Below are positions 1 to 6,140 of a DNA stretch of 7,606 bases, one piece after another. How positions within the stretch are numbered: position 1 is the first letter of the stretch; the number at the start of each line of letters is the position of its first letter. Origin of the DNA: Planctomycetia bacterium (GTDB lineage Bacteria > Planctomycetota > Phycisphaerae > Phycisphaerales > SM1A02); assembly GCA_005798965.1 (NCBI GenBank), contig SYIB01000200.1, forward strand, positions 1 to 7,606. Direction: 5' to 3'. Made by a program: the position numbers and the translations under genes. Below the pieces are notes generated by a model. The model did not search any database, was not told the origin of the DNA, and saw only the letters and a program-made list of their open reading frames with translations.

Positions 1-2401
1 GGCCAAGCCTGCGGACCCGGCAGCGGCACCGGCCGATCCAAAGCCGATCGAACCCGCTTCCGCAGAACCCAAGCCCGCAGAACCCAAGCCCGCGGAACCT
101 CAGCCCGCTGAGCCCACGACTGAACCTTCCAAGGCCGTCGAGCCTGCGAAGCCCGATGCCCCCAAGGACGACGCAAAGCCCACCGACAAGAAGGACGAGA
201 AGAAGCCCGAGGAAAAGAAGGACGATTTGAACCGTTGGCCCGATGCCGTGGCGTTCGAGGTCATCGCGCTCCTGCAGGATCCTGCACAGGATCGCCAGAT
301 CGTGCCGAGCCCCGATGGCACGCGATTGCTCTTCCGTCGCAACCAGGGCGAGCTCTGCATGCTGGACCTCGCTACGAAGGCCGTCGCCGTCGTGCAGCCC
401 GGGTGGGATTCCGGCCTCGAGTATGTGTGGAGCCCGGACTCGACGGCGATCTGTTTCGCGCAGTCGGACATGGACTTCAACAGCGATCTCTGGATCGTGC
501 CGAGCGACCTCTCCAAGCCCGCCATCAACATCACGCGTCACCCTGACAACGATGGCCGCCCGCGCTTCTCTGCCGATGGCAAGGTGCTGGCGTTCCTCAG
601 CGAGCGCACGAATGAGGAGCTTGATGCTTGGTACGTCTTCCTTGACCGCTCGCTCGAGTCATTGCCCAAGCACGAGCTCGAGCAGTACTTCAAGGATGCC
701 GGCGAGGCTGCCAAGAAGCGAAAGCCGCTCGCAGCCAAGGCCAAGGACAAGCCCGCTGATGCACCGAAGGCCGACGCAAAGACGGAGCCCACGGCCGAAG
801 CGAAGGCTGACGCCAAGCCTGAGCCCAAGCCTGAGCCCGCTGTGCCCGCCGTTGCAGACGCGTCCAAGCCCGCTGATGCAGAGCCCAAGAAGGACGAGCC
901 CAAGAAGGACGAGGCCAAGAAGGCCACGATGCCGGCGTGGGACCTCGATGACGCCTACCTGCGCGTCCGTCGCATCACCAGCGCGCCCGGCAACGAAGGC
1001 AACCTCGAACTGCTGCCGGCCGGTGACCGCATCCTCGTGTCGACGGGCGAGGGCCTGCAGACCATGAAGCTCGATGGCACCGATGCCAAGAAGCTCACCG
1101 GCTCCGGCACGGTGCTTGGCTTGAACTTCGCGGGTGATGCCGCTGTCGCCGTCTCGGTCGGCAAGGCCGCGACGATCAGCCTCGCCGGCGGCGAGGTCAA
1201 GTCCATCGACCTCGATGGCACCATTCGCGTCGACCGTCGCGAGCTGAACAGCCAGAAGTTCCTCGAGGCTGCGCGCGCCATCGGTGAAGGGTTCTACCAC
1301 CCCACGATGAAGGGCCTCGACTGGGATGCGCTGACCAAGCGCTACCACGCGCTCGCCTGCCAGTCGCGCACGGGCGCCGAGTTCGACCACGTTGCGAACC
1401 GATTCCTCGGCGAGCTCAACGCGAGCCACTTGGGCATCCGATCGCCTCGTGAGCGTGCCGGTTCATCCTTGCCGCCGCAGGGGCGACTGGGCCTGCGTGT
1501 CGAGCCGGGCGCCAAGGGCTTCGTCGTCAAGGCCGTGCTTCCCGAGATGCCAGCCGCCAAGGCCAAAGTGCCGCTGCAGGCCGGTGACGTCATCACCGCC
1601 GTCGAGTTCGAGCCCGTCGATCTCACGCGCACGCTCGAGAGCCACCTGCCGGGCCTCGCTGGCCGCGAGGCAGCGCTCACCGTCGAGCGCACGCTGACCG
1701 ATGGACGCGCCGTGACCTTCGACTCGTTCATCGTGCCCGCCATGTCAGGGTCCGTGTCGGCACAGTCGTACGAGAACGAGTGGCGTCGCATGGAGAAGGC
1801 CGTGCACGATCGCTCCGGCGGCCGTATCGGCTACATCCACATCAAGGGCATGGACCAGCCGTCGCTCGATGACTTCGAGCGTGGTCTCTACGCCGCCGGG
1901 TACGGCCGCGATGGACTCATCGTCGATGTCCGCAACAACGGTGGTGGTTGGACTGCGGACCGGCTCATGGCGTCGCTCGCCACGCCGACCCACGCGTACA
2001 CGATCCCCCGCGGCGGTGATGGCAAGGTCACCACGGGCTATCCGCAGGATCGTCTCTTCATCCAGCGTTGCATCCTGCCCACCAACATGCTGTGCAACGA
2101 GAAGAGCTTCTCGAATGCCGAAATCACCGCCCATGCGTTCAAGGCGATCAAGCGCGGCACCCTCGTGGGCCAGCAGACGTACGGCGGCGTCATCTCCACC
2201 GGCGGCATCACGCTGCTCGACGGCACCACGTGCCGCATGCCGTTCCGTGGCTGGTACCTGCTCGATGGCACCGACATGGAGAACAATGGTGCGATGCCTG
2301 ACCTCGTGGTGCCGCAGCTTCCGCAGGACGAGGCCGCGGGCGTGGATGCCCAGCTCGATGTGGCCGTCGATGACCTGATGAAGCGCCTGCCCAAACCATG
2401 A
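1..2401 (+). CDS. Tricorn-like S41 serine protease, 5' end outside window
   Basis: The frame is open from base 2 to the TGA at 2399-2401, about 799 residues, so the real start lies to the left; the TTG at 227 is internal. Visible order: a Pro/Ala/Lys/Glu linker (2-226); beta-propeller-like repeats with SPDG, SPDS and SADG turns (about 240-660); a second charged linker (713-931); more propeller-like sequence (about 950-1230); a helical segment with FYHPTMKGLDWDAL (about 1240-1440); a PDZ-like domain (about 1481-1740); and the C-terminal S41 core (about 1760-2390). Residues matching the tricorn catalytic set are present: Ser-His in NASHLG (Ser 1424-1426, His 1427-1429), the likely nucleophile Ser in FSNAE (2111-2113) and Glu in DMENNG (2279-2281). 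VDVRNNGGG and TYGGVIS are typical of the family. Archaeal tricorn cuts proteasome-derived oligopeptides; bacterial relatives are assumed to cut peptides. Cellular location cannot be judged without the N-terminus. Family call is firm, substrate unknown. Confidence 0.93.
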   Translation, partial: AKPADPAAAPADPKPIEPASAEPKPAEPKPAEPQPAEPTTEPSKAVEPAKPDAPKDDAKPTDKKDEKKPEEKKDDLNRWPDAVAFEVIALLQDPAQDRQIVPSPDGTRLLFRRNQGELCMLDLATKAVAVVQPGWDSGLEYVWSPDSTAICFAQSDMDFNSDLWIVPSDLSKPAINITRHPDNDGRPRFSADGKVLAFLSERTNEELDAWYVFLDRSLESLPKHELEQYFKDAGEAAKKRKPLAAKAKDKPADAPKADAKTEPTAEAKADAKPEPKPEPAVPAVADASKPADAEPKKDEPKKDEAKKATMPAWDLDDAYLRVRRITSAPGNEGNLELLPAGDRILVSTGEGLQTMKLDGTDAKKLTGSGTVLGLNFAGDAAVAVSVGKAATISLAGGEVKSIDLDGTIRVDRRELNSQKFLEAARAIGEGFYHPTMKGLDWDALTKRYHALACQSRTGAEFDHVANRFLGELNASHLGIRSPRERAGSSLPPQGRLGLRVEPGAKGFVVKAVLPEMPAAKAKVPLQAGDVITAVEFEPVDLTRTLESHLPGLAGREAALTVERTLTDGRAVTFDSFIVPAMSGSVSAQSYENEWRRMEKAVHDRSGGRIGYIHIKGMDQPSLDDFERGLYAAGYGRDGLIVDVRNNGGGWTADRLMASLATPTHAYTIPRGGDGKVTTGYPQDRLFIQRCILPTNMLCNEKSFSNAEITAHAFKAIKRGTLVGQQTYGGVISTGGITLLDGTTCRMPFRGWYLLDGTDMENNGAMPDLVVPQLPQDEAAGVDAQLDVAVDDLMKRLPKP
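62..115 (+). repeat. 15-base in-frame tandem repeat coding AEPKP
   Basis: About 3.6 copies of a five-codon unit: gca-gaa-ccc-aag-ccc twice exactly, then a diverged copy (AEPQP) and a partial one (AEP). The unit is a multiple of three, so copy-number change would lengthen or shorten the linker without a frameshift. It lies in the first low-complexity linker (2-226) of the tricorn-like protease, which turns from Pro/Ala/Glu-rich to Lys/Asp/Glu-rich just before the propeller sequence NRWPDAV. Confidence 0.85.
881..925 (+). repeat. 15-base in-frame tandem repeat coding EPKKD
   Basis: Three copies of a five-codon unit: gag-ccc-aag-aag-gac twice exactly, then a diverged copy reading EAKKA. Two exact copies of a 12-base unit (aag-cct-gag-ccc, KPEP) lie just upstream at 815-838. 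Both sit in the second low-complexity linker (713-931) of the tricorn-like protease. The unit length equals that of the repeat in the first linker, although the encoded motif differs. Confidence 0.85.
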
Positions 2402-2424
2402 ACGCCGGTCAAGCCTGAACCAAC

Positions 2425-2454
2425 GAAGAACGCACCCGCGGGGGTGCGTTCTTC
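2425..2454. terminator. Bidirectional terminator hairpin between convergent genes
   Basis: A perfect 13-base-pair inverted repeat (arms 2425-2437 and 2442-2454) with a four-base loop lies between the stop of the + strand protease (2401) and the stop of the - strand cytochrome (2478). The outer stem is GAAGAA/TTCTTC, so each strand's transcript ends the hairpin in a pyrimidine-rich run, but there is no long U tract. Position between two convergent stops and the strong stem make it a likely terminator for both genes. The rest of 2402-2477 shows nothing else. Confidence 0.8.
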
Positions 2455-2477
2455 ACGTTCGGGCGTTGGCGGTGTGG

Positions 2478-4403
2478 TCAGTTGGCCCAGTTGGCGAGCA
2501 TGACGCCGAGGTCAGAGCCACTCACGATTCCATCGCCATCGATGTCACCCTGACCCGGCTGGCCCCAGTTGGCCAGCAGGATGCCGAGGTCGGCACCATC
2601 CACGAGTCCATCGCCATCGAGATCAGCAGGGTTGGCTGGTGCAAGATCGATCATCGCACTGTCCATGTCGACTGGCGCGCTGCGACCGAACTGCACCCAC
2701 AGGTTGTAGGCCGCCTGGCCGCGGTTGTCGGTCACGTTCGCGTCACGCAGGAACTCTGCGTACTCCTTGGTGGTGGTCTGGTGGTAGAAGGTCGCCACCG
2801 CCTTGGTCGCTCCCGCCGGGATCGCATAGAGCGTGTCGTCCCAGTACTGGCCATCGGCGTACGAGTAGCCCGCTGGCGAAGCCTGGACCGATGCGAAGCC
2901 GGCGTTCGTGAAGCCGCGCGGCGGGATGCGATTGTCGAAATCCGTCCGATTGCTGAGCGCGCTGTGGAAGGGAGCGCCTTCAGGCAGACCCGACAAGGCC
3001 GACATGGCGGCATCGATCGATGCGCGCTTTTCGTAGACCTTGGTGTCGCTGCCGCTGAACGCGGCGGTGGACAGGTCATACGCACCGCGCTCAGCAACGA
3101 CCGATCCGTTGGGCGCGAGGAACTTCACGTTGATCCACGCACGTCGGCCACCGCCCACTCCGGTGGGGAGCTTGTGACCCGACTGGTTCGTGATGCGAAC
3201 CTTGAGCTGGCTGCCCTGCTGCGTCAGCGTCATGTCGCTCGCGTCACGCAGCATCTGCACATTGCGGGCGATGGCTGTGTCGACGCGGTCCTGCGTCAGT
3301 CCGTAGAAGTCGGCGTCTTCGGCGCCAAGTTGGGCGCGGACGGCGCGCACGACCCACGAATTCGCCCCCGCGAACGAATGCTGCCCGATGTCATCACGTT
3401 GCTGCTCGGGCGTGCCGCCATACGACGAGTCGTAGAAGATGCAGCCCGCCCCGACCTGGCGCGGCATGTGGCAGTCCTGGCAGGACTTGATCACGCCCGT
3501 GGGGTGGTTGCCGCCGAAGCGGTTGTCGGCAAACGTCACCCCGGTGGTGGAGAACTGGCTCATCTTCCATTCGCTGTAGGTCCGGTGCTCGGGGAACATG
3601 TCCGCCGGGTTACCAGTCGGGTGAGCTGCACCCGTTGCGTTGGGCGCGTAGGCATTGCCCTGCTTGCTCACGATGGGGTTGCTCACGTCGTGGCAGCTGG
3701 CGCACGCCTCGCCCTTGTTGTGCAGCGGCGAGTACACGAGCTCCACGTTGCCGTGGAAGTTCTGCGGCACGTCGTCGTATGGACCGCGACGCGCGTCCTG
3801 CGGTGTCACCACGAACTGACTCGAGGTTCCTGCGCCGACCGGGTGCGTTCCCGCAGCCACGAGCTGGGCAAGGATCTCGGGGTCCGGCGTCAAGTCGGCG
3901 TTGCCCGGGTAGCCCTGCGCATCGTCGGTCGTGGACAACTGCGGATCGACCATGCGGTGGCAGAAGTTGCAGTTGACGCCGTCGAGGTCGTCTGCGGTCA
4001 AGTCATCGATCTCGCCGCCGGCTGACGTCCCGCTCAGGAACGACTGCGGCGAGTGGCAGCGGATGCAGGACTCACCGGAGTTGGCGGCATCCTGGTTCGC
4101 GATCGTCACGGCAGCTTGCCAGATCGGGTCGCGCGCGGCCTGCGCCATCATGCTTCCGACCCACGAGTCGAACGGCGCCGTGGCAGCGTTGTATTCCGCG
4201 TGGCAATACTGGCAGTTGACAGCCGGGTAGATCGGATCGACCTGCGAGCCGGTGGGGTCGGGCTGCGTGCCGTTGAAGTAGAAGTCTGCACTCGTGGTCG
4301 GCAGCTGTGTCTGGCCGCCGCGGAACCCCGTGACGACCGGGGCGAGCATGGCTGCCGTGACGGCGCCGAAGGCGACGGTGAAGGCGATGGAGGGGGTGCG
4401 CAT
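2478..4403 (-). CDS. Secreted five-heme cytochrome c with dockerin-like C-terminus
   Basis: A 641-residue protein. Residues 1-30 look like an export signal (Arg2, then a hydrophobic stretch to about residue 25). Five CxxCH heme c sites follow, with Cys-Cys-His at 64/67/68, 113/116/117, 145/148/149, 234/237/238 and 308/311/312. Free histidines (for example 187, 217, 228, 273, 300, 342) could serve as distal ligands; HRTYSEWKMSQF at 273-284 and SGHKLPTG at 408-415 resemble motifs of cytochrome c554-like multiheme proteins. Residues 430-580 carry no heme and look beta-rich. The tail (594-640) holds two calcium-loop repeats. Heme attachment requires export, so it should act in periplasm or outside the cell in electron transfer; donor, acceptor and any enzymatic activity are unknown. 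The ATG is preceded by no clear Shine-Dalgarno, and an in-frame stop lies upstream at 4488-4490. It is 106 bases downstream of the lipoprotein gene, so may be transcribed with it or separately. Confidence 0.92.
   Translation of the reverse strand: MRTPSIAFTVAFGAVTAAMLAPVVTGFRGGQTQLPTTSADFYFNGTQPDPTGSQVDPIYPAVNCQYCHAEYNAATAPFDSWVGSMMAQAARDPIWQAAVTIANQDAANSGESCIRCHSPQSFLSGTSAGGEIDDLTADDLDGVNCNFCHRMVDPQLSTTDDAQGYPGNADLTPDPEILAQLVAAGTHPVGAGTSSQFVVTPQDARRGPYDDVPQNFHGNVELVYSPLHNKGEACASCHDVSNPIVSKQGNAYAPNATGAAHPTGNPADMFPEHRTYSEWKMSQFSTTGVTFADNRFGGNHPTGVIKSCQDCHMPRQVGAGCIFYDSSYGGTPEQQRDDIGQHSFAGANSWVVRAVRAQLGAEDADFYGLTQDRVDTAIARNVQMLRDASDMTLTQQGSQLKVRITNQSGHKLPTGVGGGRRAWINVKFLAPNGSVVAERGAYDLSTAAFSGSDTKVYEKRASIDAAMSALSGLPEGAPFHSALSNRTDFDNRIPPRGFTNAGFASVQASPAGYSYADGQYWDDTLYAIPAGATKAVATFYHQTTTKEYAEFLRDANVTDNRGQAAYNLWVQFGRSAPVDMDSAMIDLAPANPADLDGDGLVDGADLGILLANWGQPGQGDIDGDGIVSGSDLGVMLANWAN
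2484..2624 (-). repeat. Two 26-codon dockerin-like EF-loop repeats
   Basis: Within the cytochrome gene, residues 594-614 and 620-640 are copies offset by 26 codons (78 bases); the DNA copies share roughly four in five bases. Each has a dockerin-type calcium loop, with Asp at positions 1, 3, 5 and 12 (594/596/598/605 and 620/622/624/631), and ends in LANW. The protein stops one residue after the second copy, so this is a terminal module. True dockerins dock onto cohesins in cellulosomes. In planctomycetes such tails occur on many secreted proteins without a known cohesin system, so a sorting or anchoring role is only inferred. Confidence 0.88.
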
Positions 4404-4434
4404 CGTGGTTCGTGGGCTTGGGGGAAACGGGCAG

Positions 4435-4456
4435 CGCGCGCAGCCTCCTGCGCGCG
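4435..4456 (-). other. GC-rich hairpin upstream of the cytochrome gene
   Basis: A perfect nine-base-pair inverted repeat (arms 4435-4443 and 4448-4456) with a four-base loop, lying 31 bases upstream of the cytochrome ATG and 53 bases beyond the lipoprotein stop. On the - strand the loop reads GAGG, but it is too far from the ATG to be its ribosome binding site. Following bases are CTGCCCGTTTCCCC, a poor U tract. It may be a weak terminator for the lipoprotein gene or a leader structure of the cytochrome mRNA; the sequence does not decide. Alternating CG runs form such stems easily by chance in GC-rich DNA. Confidence 0.4.
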
Positions 4457-4463
4457 TGACTGA

Positions 4464-4491
4464 AGTCTCTCCCTCAGGTCGGCGATGTCAA
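4464..4491 (-). promoter_or_regulatory. Possible promoter for the cytochrome gene
   Basis: The - strand has an exact TTGACA (4491-4486) in the gap between the lipoprotein stop and the cytochrome start. The best partner at 16 bases spacing is GAGACT, a poor match to TATAAT. It would start transcription about 50-55 bases upstream of the ATG, near the 4435-4456 hairpin. The -35 match alone is weak evidence, and planctomycete promoter consensus may differ. Confidence 0.2.
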
Positions 4492-4509
4492 TGCGGTCCG
4501 TGACCGAAC

Positions 4510-5157
4510 TCAGGGTTTTTTGTTGCCCGGATCGGCCGGAGGGGTCAGCGCCCGCTCGATCAGGCCAAGAATGCGCTGTTCTGTGGCCTCGTCGCGGCCG
4601 ACCGGGGTCCACGTCCCGCGATCAACGGGTCCGGTGGTCGCGGTGCGAGGCTCCGAGAAACTGCTCGACAGGCTCGCGGAGTAAGACGACATCCGGTCAC
4701 CAGGGGTGTACTGCTGCTCAAGCGACACGATCGCGCGGAGGATCAGGGGCGCGGTGGCCAGATCGGGCTTGGGTGAGGGCGCCTTCGAGCCCGGGAGCTC
4801 CGGCCCGCCGAGCGTGGATGGTTCGACCAAGGGTTGCTCGACCCCGACGGGTGTCCAGCTCAGCCGAACCTGCCGACGGCGCGGCGACACGGTGTTGGCC
4901 GTGGCGTCCGACAGGCTGGCGTTGTCCGTGCGCCACGGCTCGACCAGCGAACCTGCACGAAGCGGATCGGTATCGACCACGCCGGCCTCGCGATCGATCA
5001 TGGTGCATCGGTAACCGAGCCGGTTCAGCGTGTCGATGGCCGTCTGCACCGATCGGTCGTACTCGCCGACGGGAACGGCGATCTCGGTCGGGCCCTGCCA
5101 GGTGGTGCAGCCGGTCAAGGCAGCCAACACAAGCACGGCGAAGGCGATCGGTCGCAT
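4510..5157 (-). CDS. Small lipoprotein of unknown function
   Basis: A 215-residue protein with a short lipoprotein signal: Arg2, a hydrophobic core at residues 4-14, and the lipobox LTGC with Cys17 as the lipidated residue. It should be anchored to a membrane facing the periplasm. Residues 24-66 (VPVGEYDRSVQTAIDTLNRL, then GYRC and AGVVDTDPL) look like a helix followed by beta strands, a pattern seen in several unrelated small envelope lipoproteins; I do not recognise the family. Residues 106-134 are Pro/Gly/Ser-rich and probably disordered, and residues 188-203 look helical. WTPVG occurs twice (101-105, 183-187). The start lies 15 bases after the permease stop, so co-transcription is likely. 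A GAGG at 5171-5174 overlaps the permease stop and lies 13 bases from the ATG, far for a Shine-Dalgarno. It ends in a lysine-rich NKKP. It could be a transporter accessory or simply a co-transcribed envelope protein. Confidence 0.85.
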   Translation of the reverse strand: MRPIAFAVLVLAALTGCTTWQGPTEIAVPVGEYDRSVQTAIDTLNRLGYRCTMIDREAGVVDTDPLRAGSLVEPWRTDNASLSDATANTVSPRRRQVRLSWTPVGVEQPLVEPSTLGGPELPGSKAPSPKPDLATAPLILRAIVSLEQQYTPGDRMSSYSASLSSSFSEPRTATTGPVDRGTWTPVGRDEATEQRILGLIERALTPPADPGNKKP

Positions 5158-5172
5158 GAGAAGGACTGTACC

Positions 5173-6129
5173 TCAGCCGGCCTCGATCCGAGGATCGACC
5201 ACCCGATACAGCAGGTCGACCGCCAGGTTCAGCACGACCAGCAGCGAGCTGTAGCAGAGCACGATGCCCATCACGAGCGTCACGTCCTTGCCGAGTACGC
5301 CCTCCACGAAGTGCCGCCCGATCCCGGGGACGGCAAAGACCTTTTCGACGACGAACGAGCCGGTCATGGCGGCCGCCGTCGCGGGCCCCAGATACGACAG
5401 CACCGGGAGCAGCGCATTCTTCATCGCATGGTGCACGGCAGCGCCAGTGCGTGAACGGCCCTTGGCCATGGCGGTCCGCACGTGGTCCGAGCGCATCTCT
5501 TCCAGCATGCCGTAGCGCACGAGCCGGGCGATCGCCGCCGCAAACGGCAGGCTCAACGCCAGTGCTGGCAGGATCGCACTGCTCCAGCCGTCCCATGTGG
5601 CCACCGGGAACCACTGCAGCCCAGCGCAGAAGACCGCCGACAGCACCGAGCCCACCACGAAGCCCGGCAGGCTGATCCCGATCACGCTCACGCCCTGGCC
5701 GACCGCATCGCCGAGCGAACCTGGTCGCAGCCCCGCCACGATGCCCGCACCCAGGCCGATGGCGAGTGCGAACACCATCGCGAGCGCTCCGAGCGCCATG
5801 CTCACGGGAAGCCCCGCCGCGATGATCTCGTTCACCGTCCAGTCGGCATGTCGAAGGCTGGGACCAAGATCAAACGGTCGTTCGTGCCGCCCGGTGAGCC
5901 ACGCCACCCCGCTGGCTCGATCCAGGTACTGCGCGCCAAAGGCCACCGGATCGTCCATGGCGTATGAACGCTCAAAGAGCGCGGCGATCTCCGGCGGCGG
6001 ACGCCGACCCTCGCTTTCCATCGGATTGCCCGGGACGAGCCACATCAGCGAGAACGTGACCAGAAAGACCGCGCCGAGCACCAGCGGCAGTTGCAGGCCG
6101 CGCCTGAGGATCATCGATCCCACGCTCAT
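5173..6129 (-). CDS. Peptide ABC transporter permease, OppB/DppB type
   Basis: A 318-residue inner-membrane permease, usual length for the family. Features in order: a first membrane segment at about residues 12-33 ending in PGNP; a periplasmic region with FDLGPSLRH (87-95), like the GDLG-S motif of OppB/DppB; membrane segments near 105-133, 140-170 and 184-205; the cytoplasmic EAA loop at 215-242 (HVRTAMAKG then NALLPVL), which contacts the ATPase; EKVFAVPGIGRHF at 262-274; a last membrane segment at about 286-308; and the family ending VDPRI. It should form half of the channel with an OppC/DppC-type partner. The start at 6127-6129 is chosen because it overlaps the binding-protein stop as ATGA and has GAGGG six bases upstream; the open frame continues upstream for 50 more codons but only inside the preceding gene. 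Peptides are the likely substrate, though this family also moves nickel, sugars and other solutes. Confidence 0.93.
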   Translation of the reverse strand: MSVGSMILRRGLQLPLVLGAVFLVTFSLMWLVPGNPMESEGRRPPPEIAALFERSYAMDDPVAFGAQYLDRASGVAWLTGRHERPFDLGPSLRHADWTVNEIIAAGLPVSMALGALAMVFALAIGLGAGIVAGLRPGSLGDAVGQGVSVIGISLPGFVVGSVLSAVFCAGLQWFPVATWDGWSSAILPALALSLPFAAAIARLVRYGMLEEMRSDHVRTAMAKGRSRTGAAVHHAMKNALLPVLSYLGPATAAAMTGSFVVEKVFAVPGIGRHFVEGVLGKDVTLVMGIVLCYSSLLVVLNLAVDLLYRVVDPRIEAG

Positions 6130-6140
6130 CGCGCACCCTC
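6126..6140 (-). promoter_or_regulatory. Ribosome binding site and ATGA overlap that set the permease start
   Basis: On the - strand GAGGG (6140-6136) is followed by six bases and then ATGA (6129-6126), where the permease ATG shares bases with the TGA of the binding-protein gene. This is the clearest Shine-Dalgarno at any start in the window. The overlap implies translational coupling, keeping binding protein and permease in step. Confidence 0.75.

Noticed and set aside
227..229. TTG at 227 as the protease start
   Set aside because: The frame stays open to the window edge with the same coding character, and the protein clearly needs more propeller upstream.
62..925. Short tandem repeats as a possible CRISPR array
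   Set aside because: The units are 12-15 bases, directly adjacent with no spacers, and code in frame within the protease.
659..1429. A 256-codon open frame on the - strand opposite the protease
   Set aside because: Its product is a Gly/Leu/Arg-rich low-complexity string that mirrors the protease linker; no domain is seen.
2466..4025. A 519-codon open frame on the + strand opposite the cytochrome gene
   Set aside because: The - strand frame has five CxxCH motifs and recognisable domains. The + strand translation is Arg/Val/Ala/His-rich with no motifs, as expected opposite a GC-rich gene.
2700..4350. Cytochrome as hydroxylamine oxidoreductase or nitrite reductase
   Set aside because: Only five CxxCH sites are present, with no CxxCK site and no eight-heme arrangement, so an assignment to either enzyme is not supported.
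4404..4509. A short - strand peptide, RIDIADLRERLQSRAQEAAR, that looks like a real helix
   Set aside because: The frame has no ATG, GTG or TTG start in the gap and runs into the cytochrome gene in a wrong frame as low-complexity sequence; likely chance.
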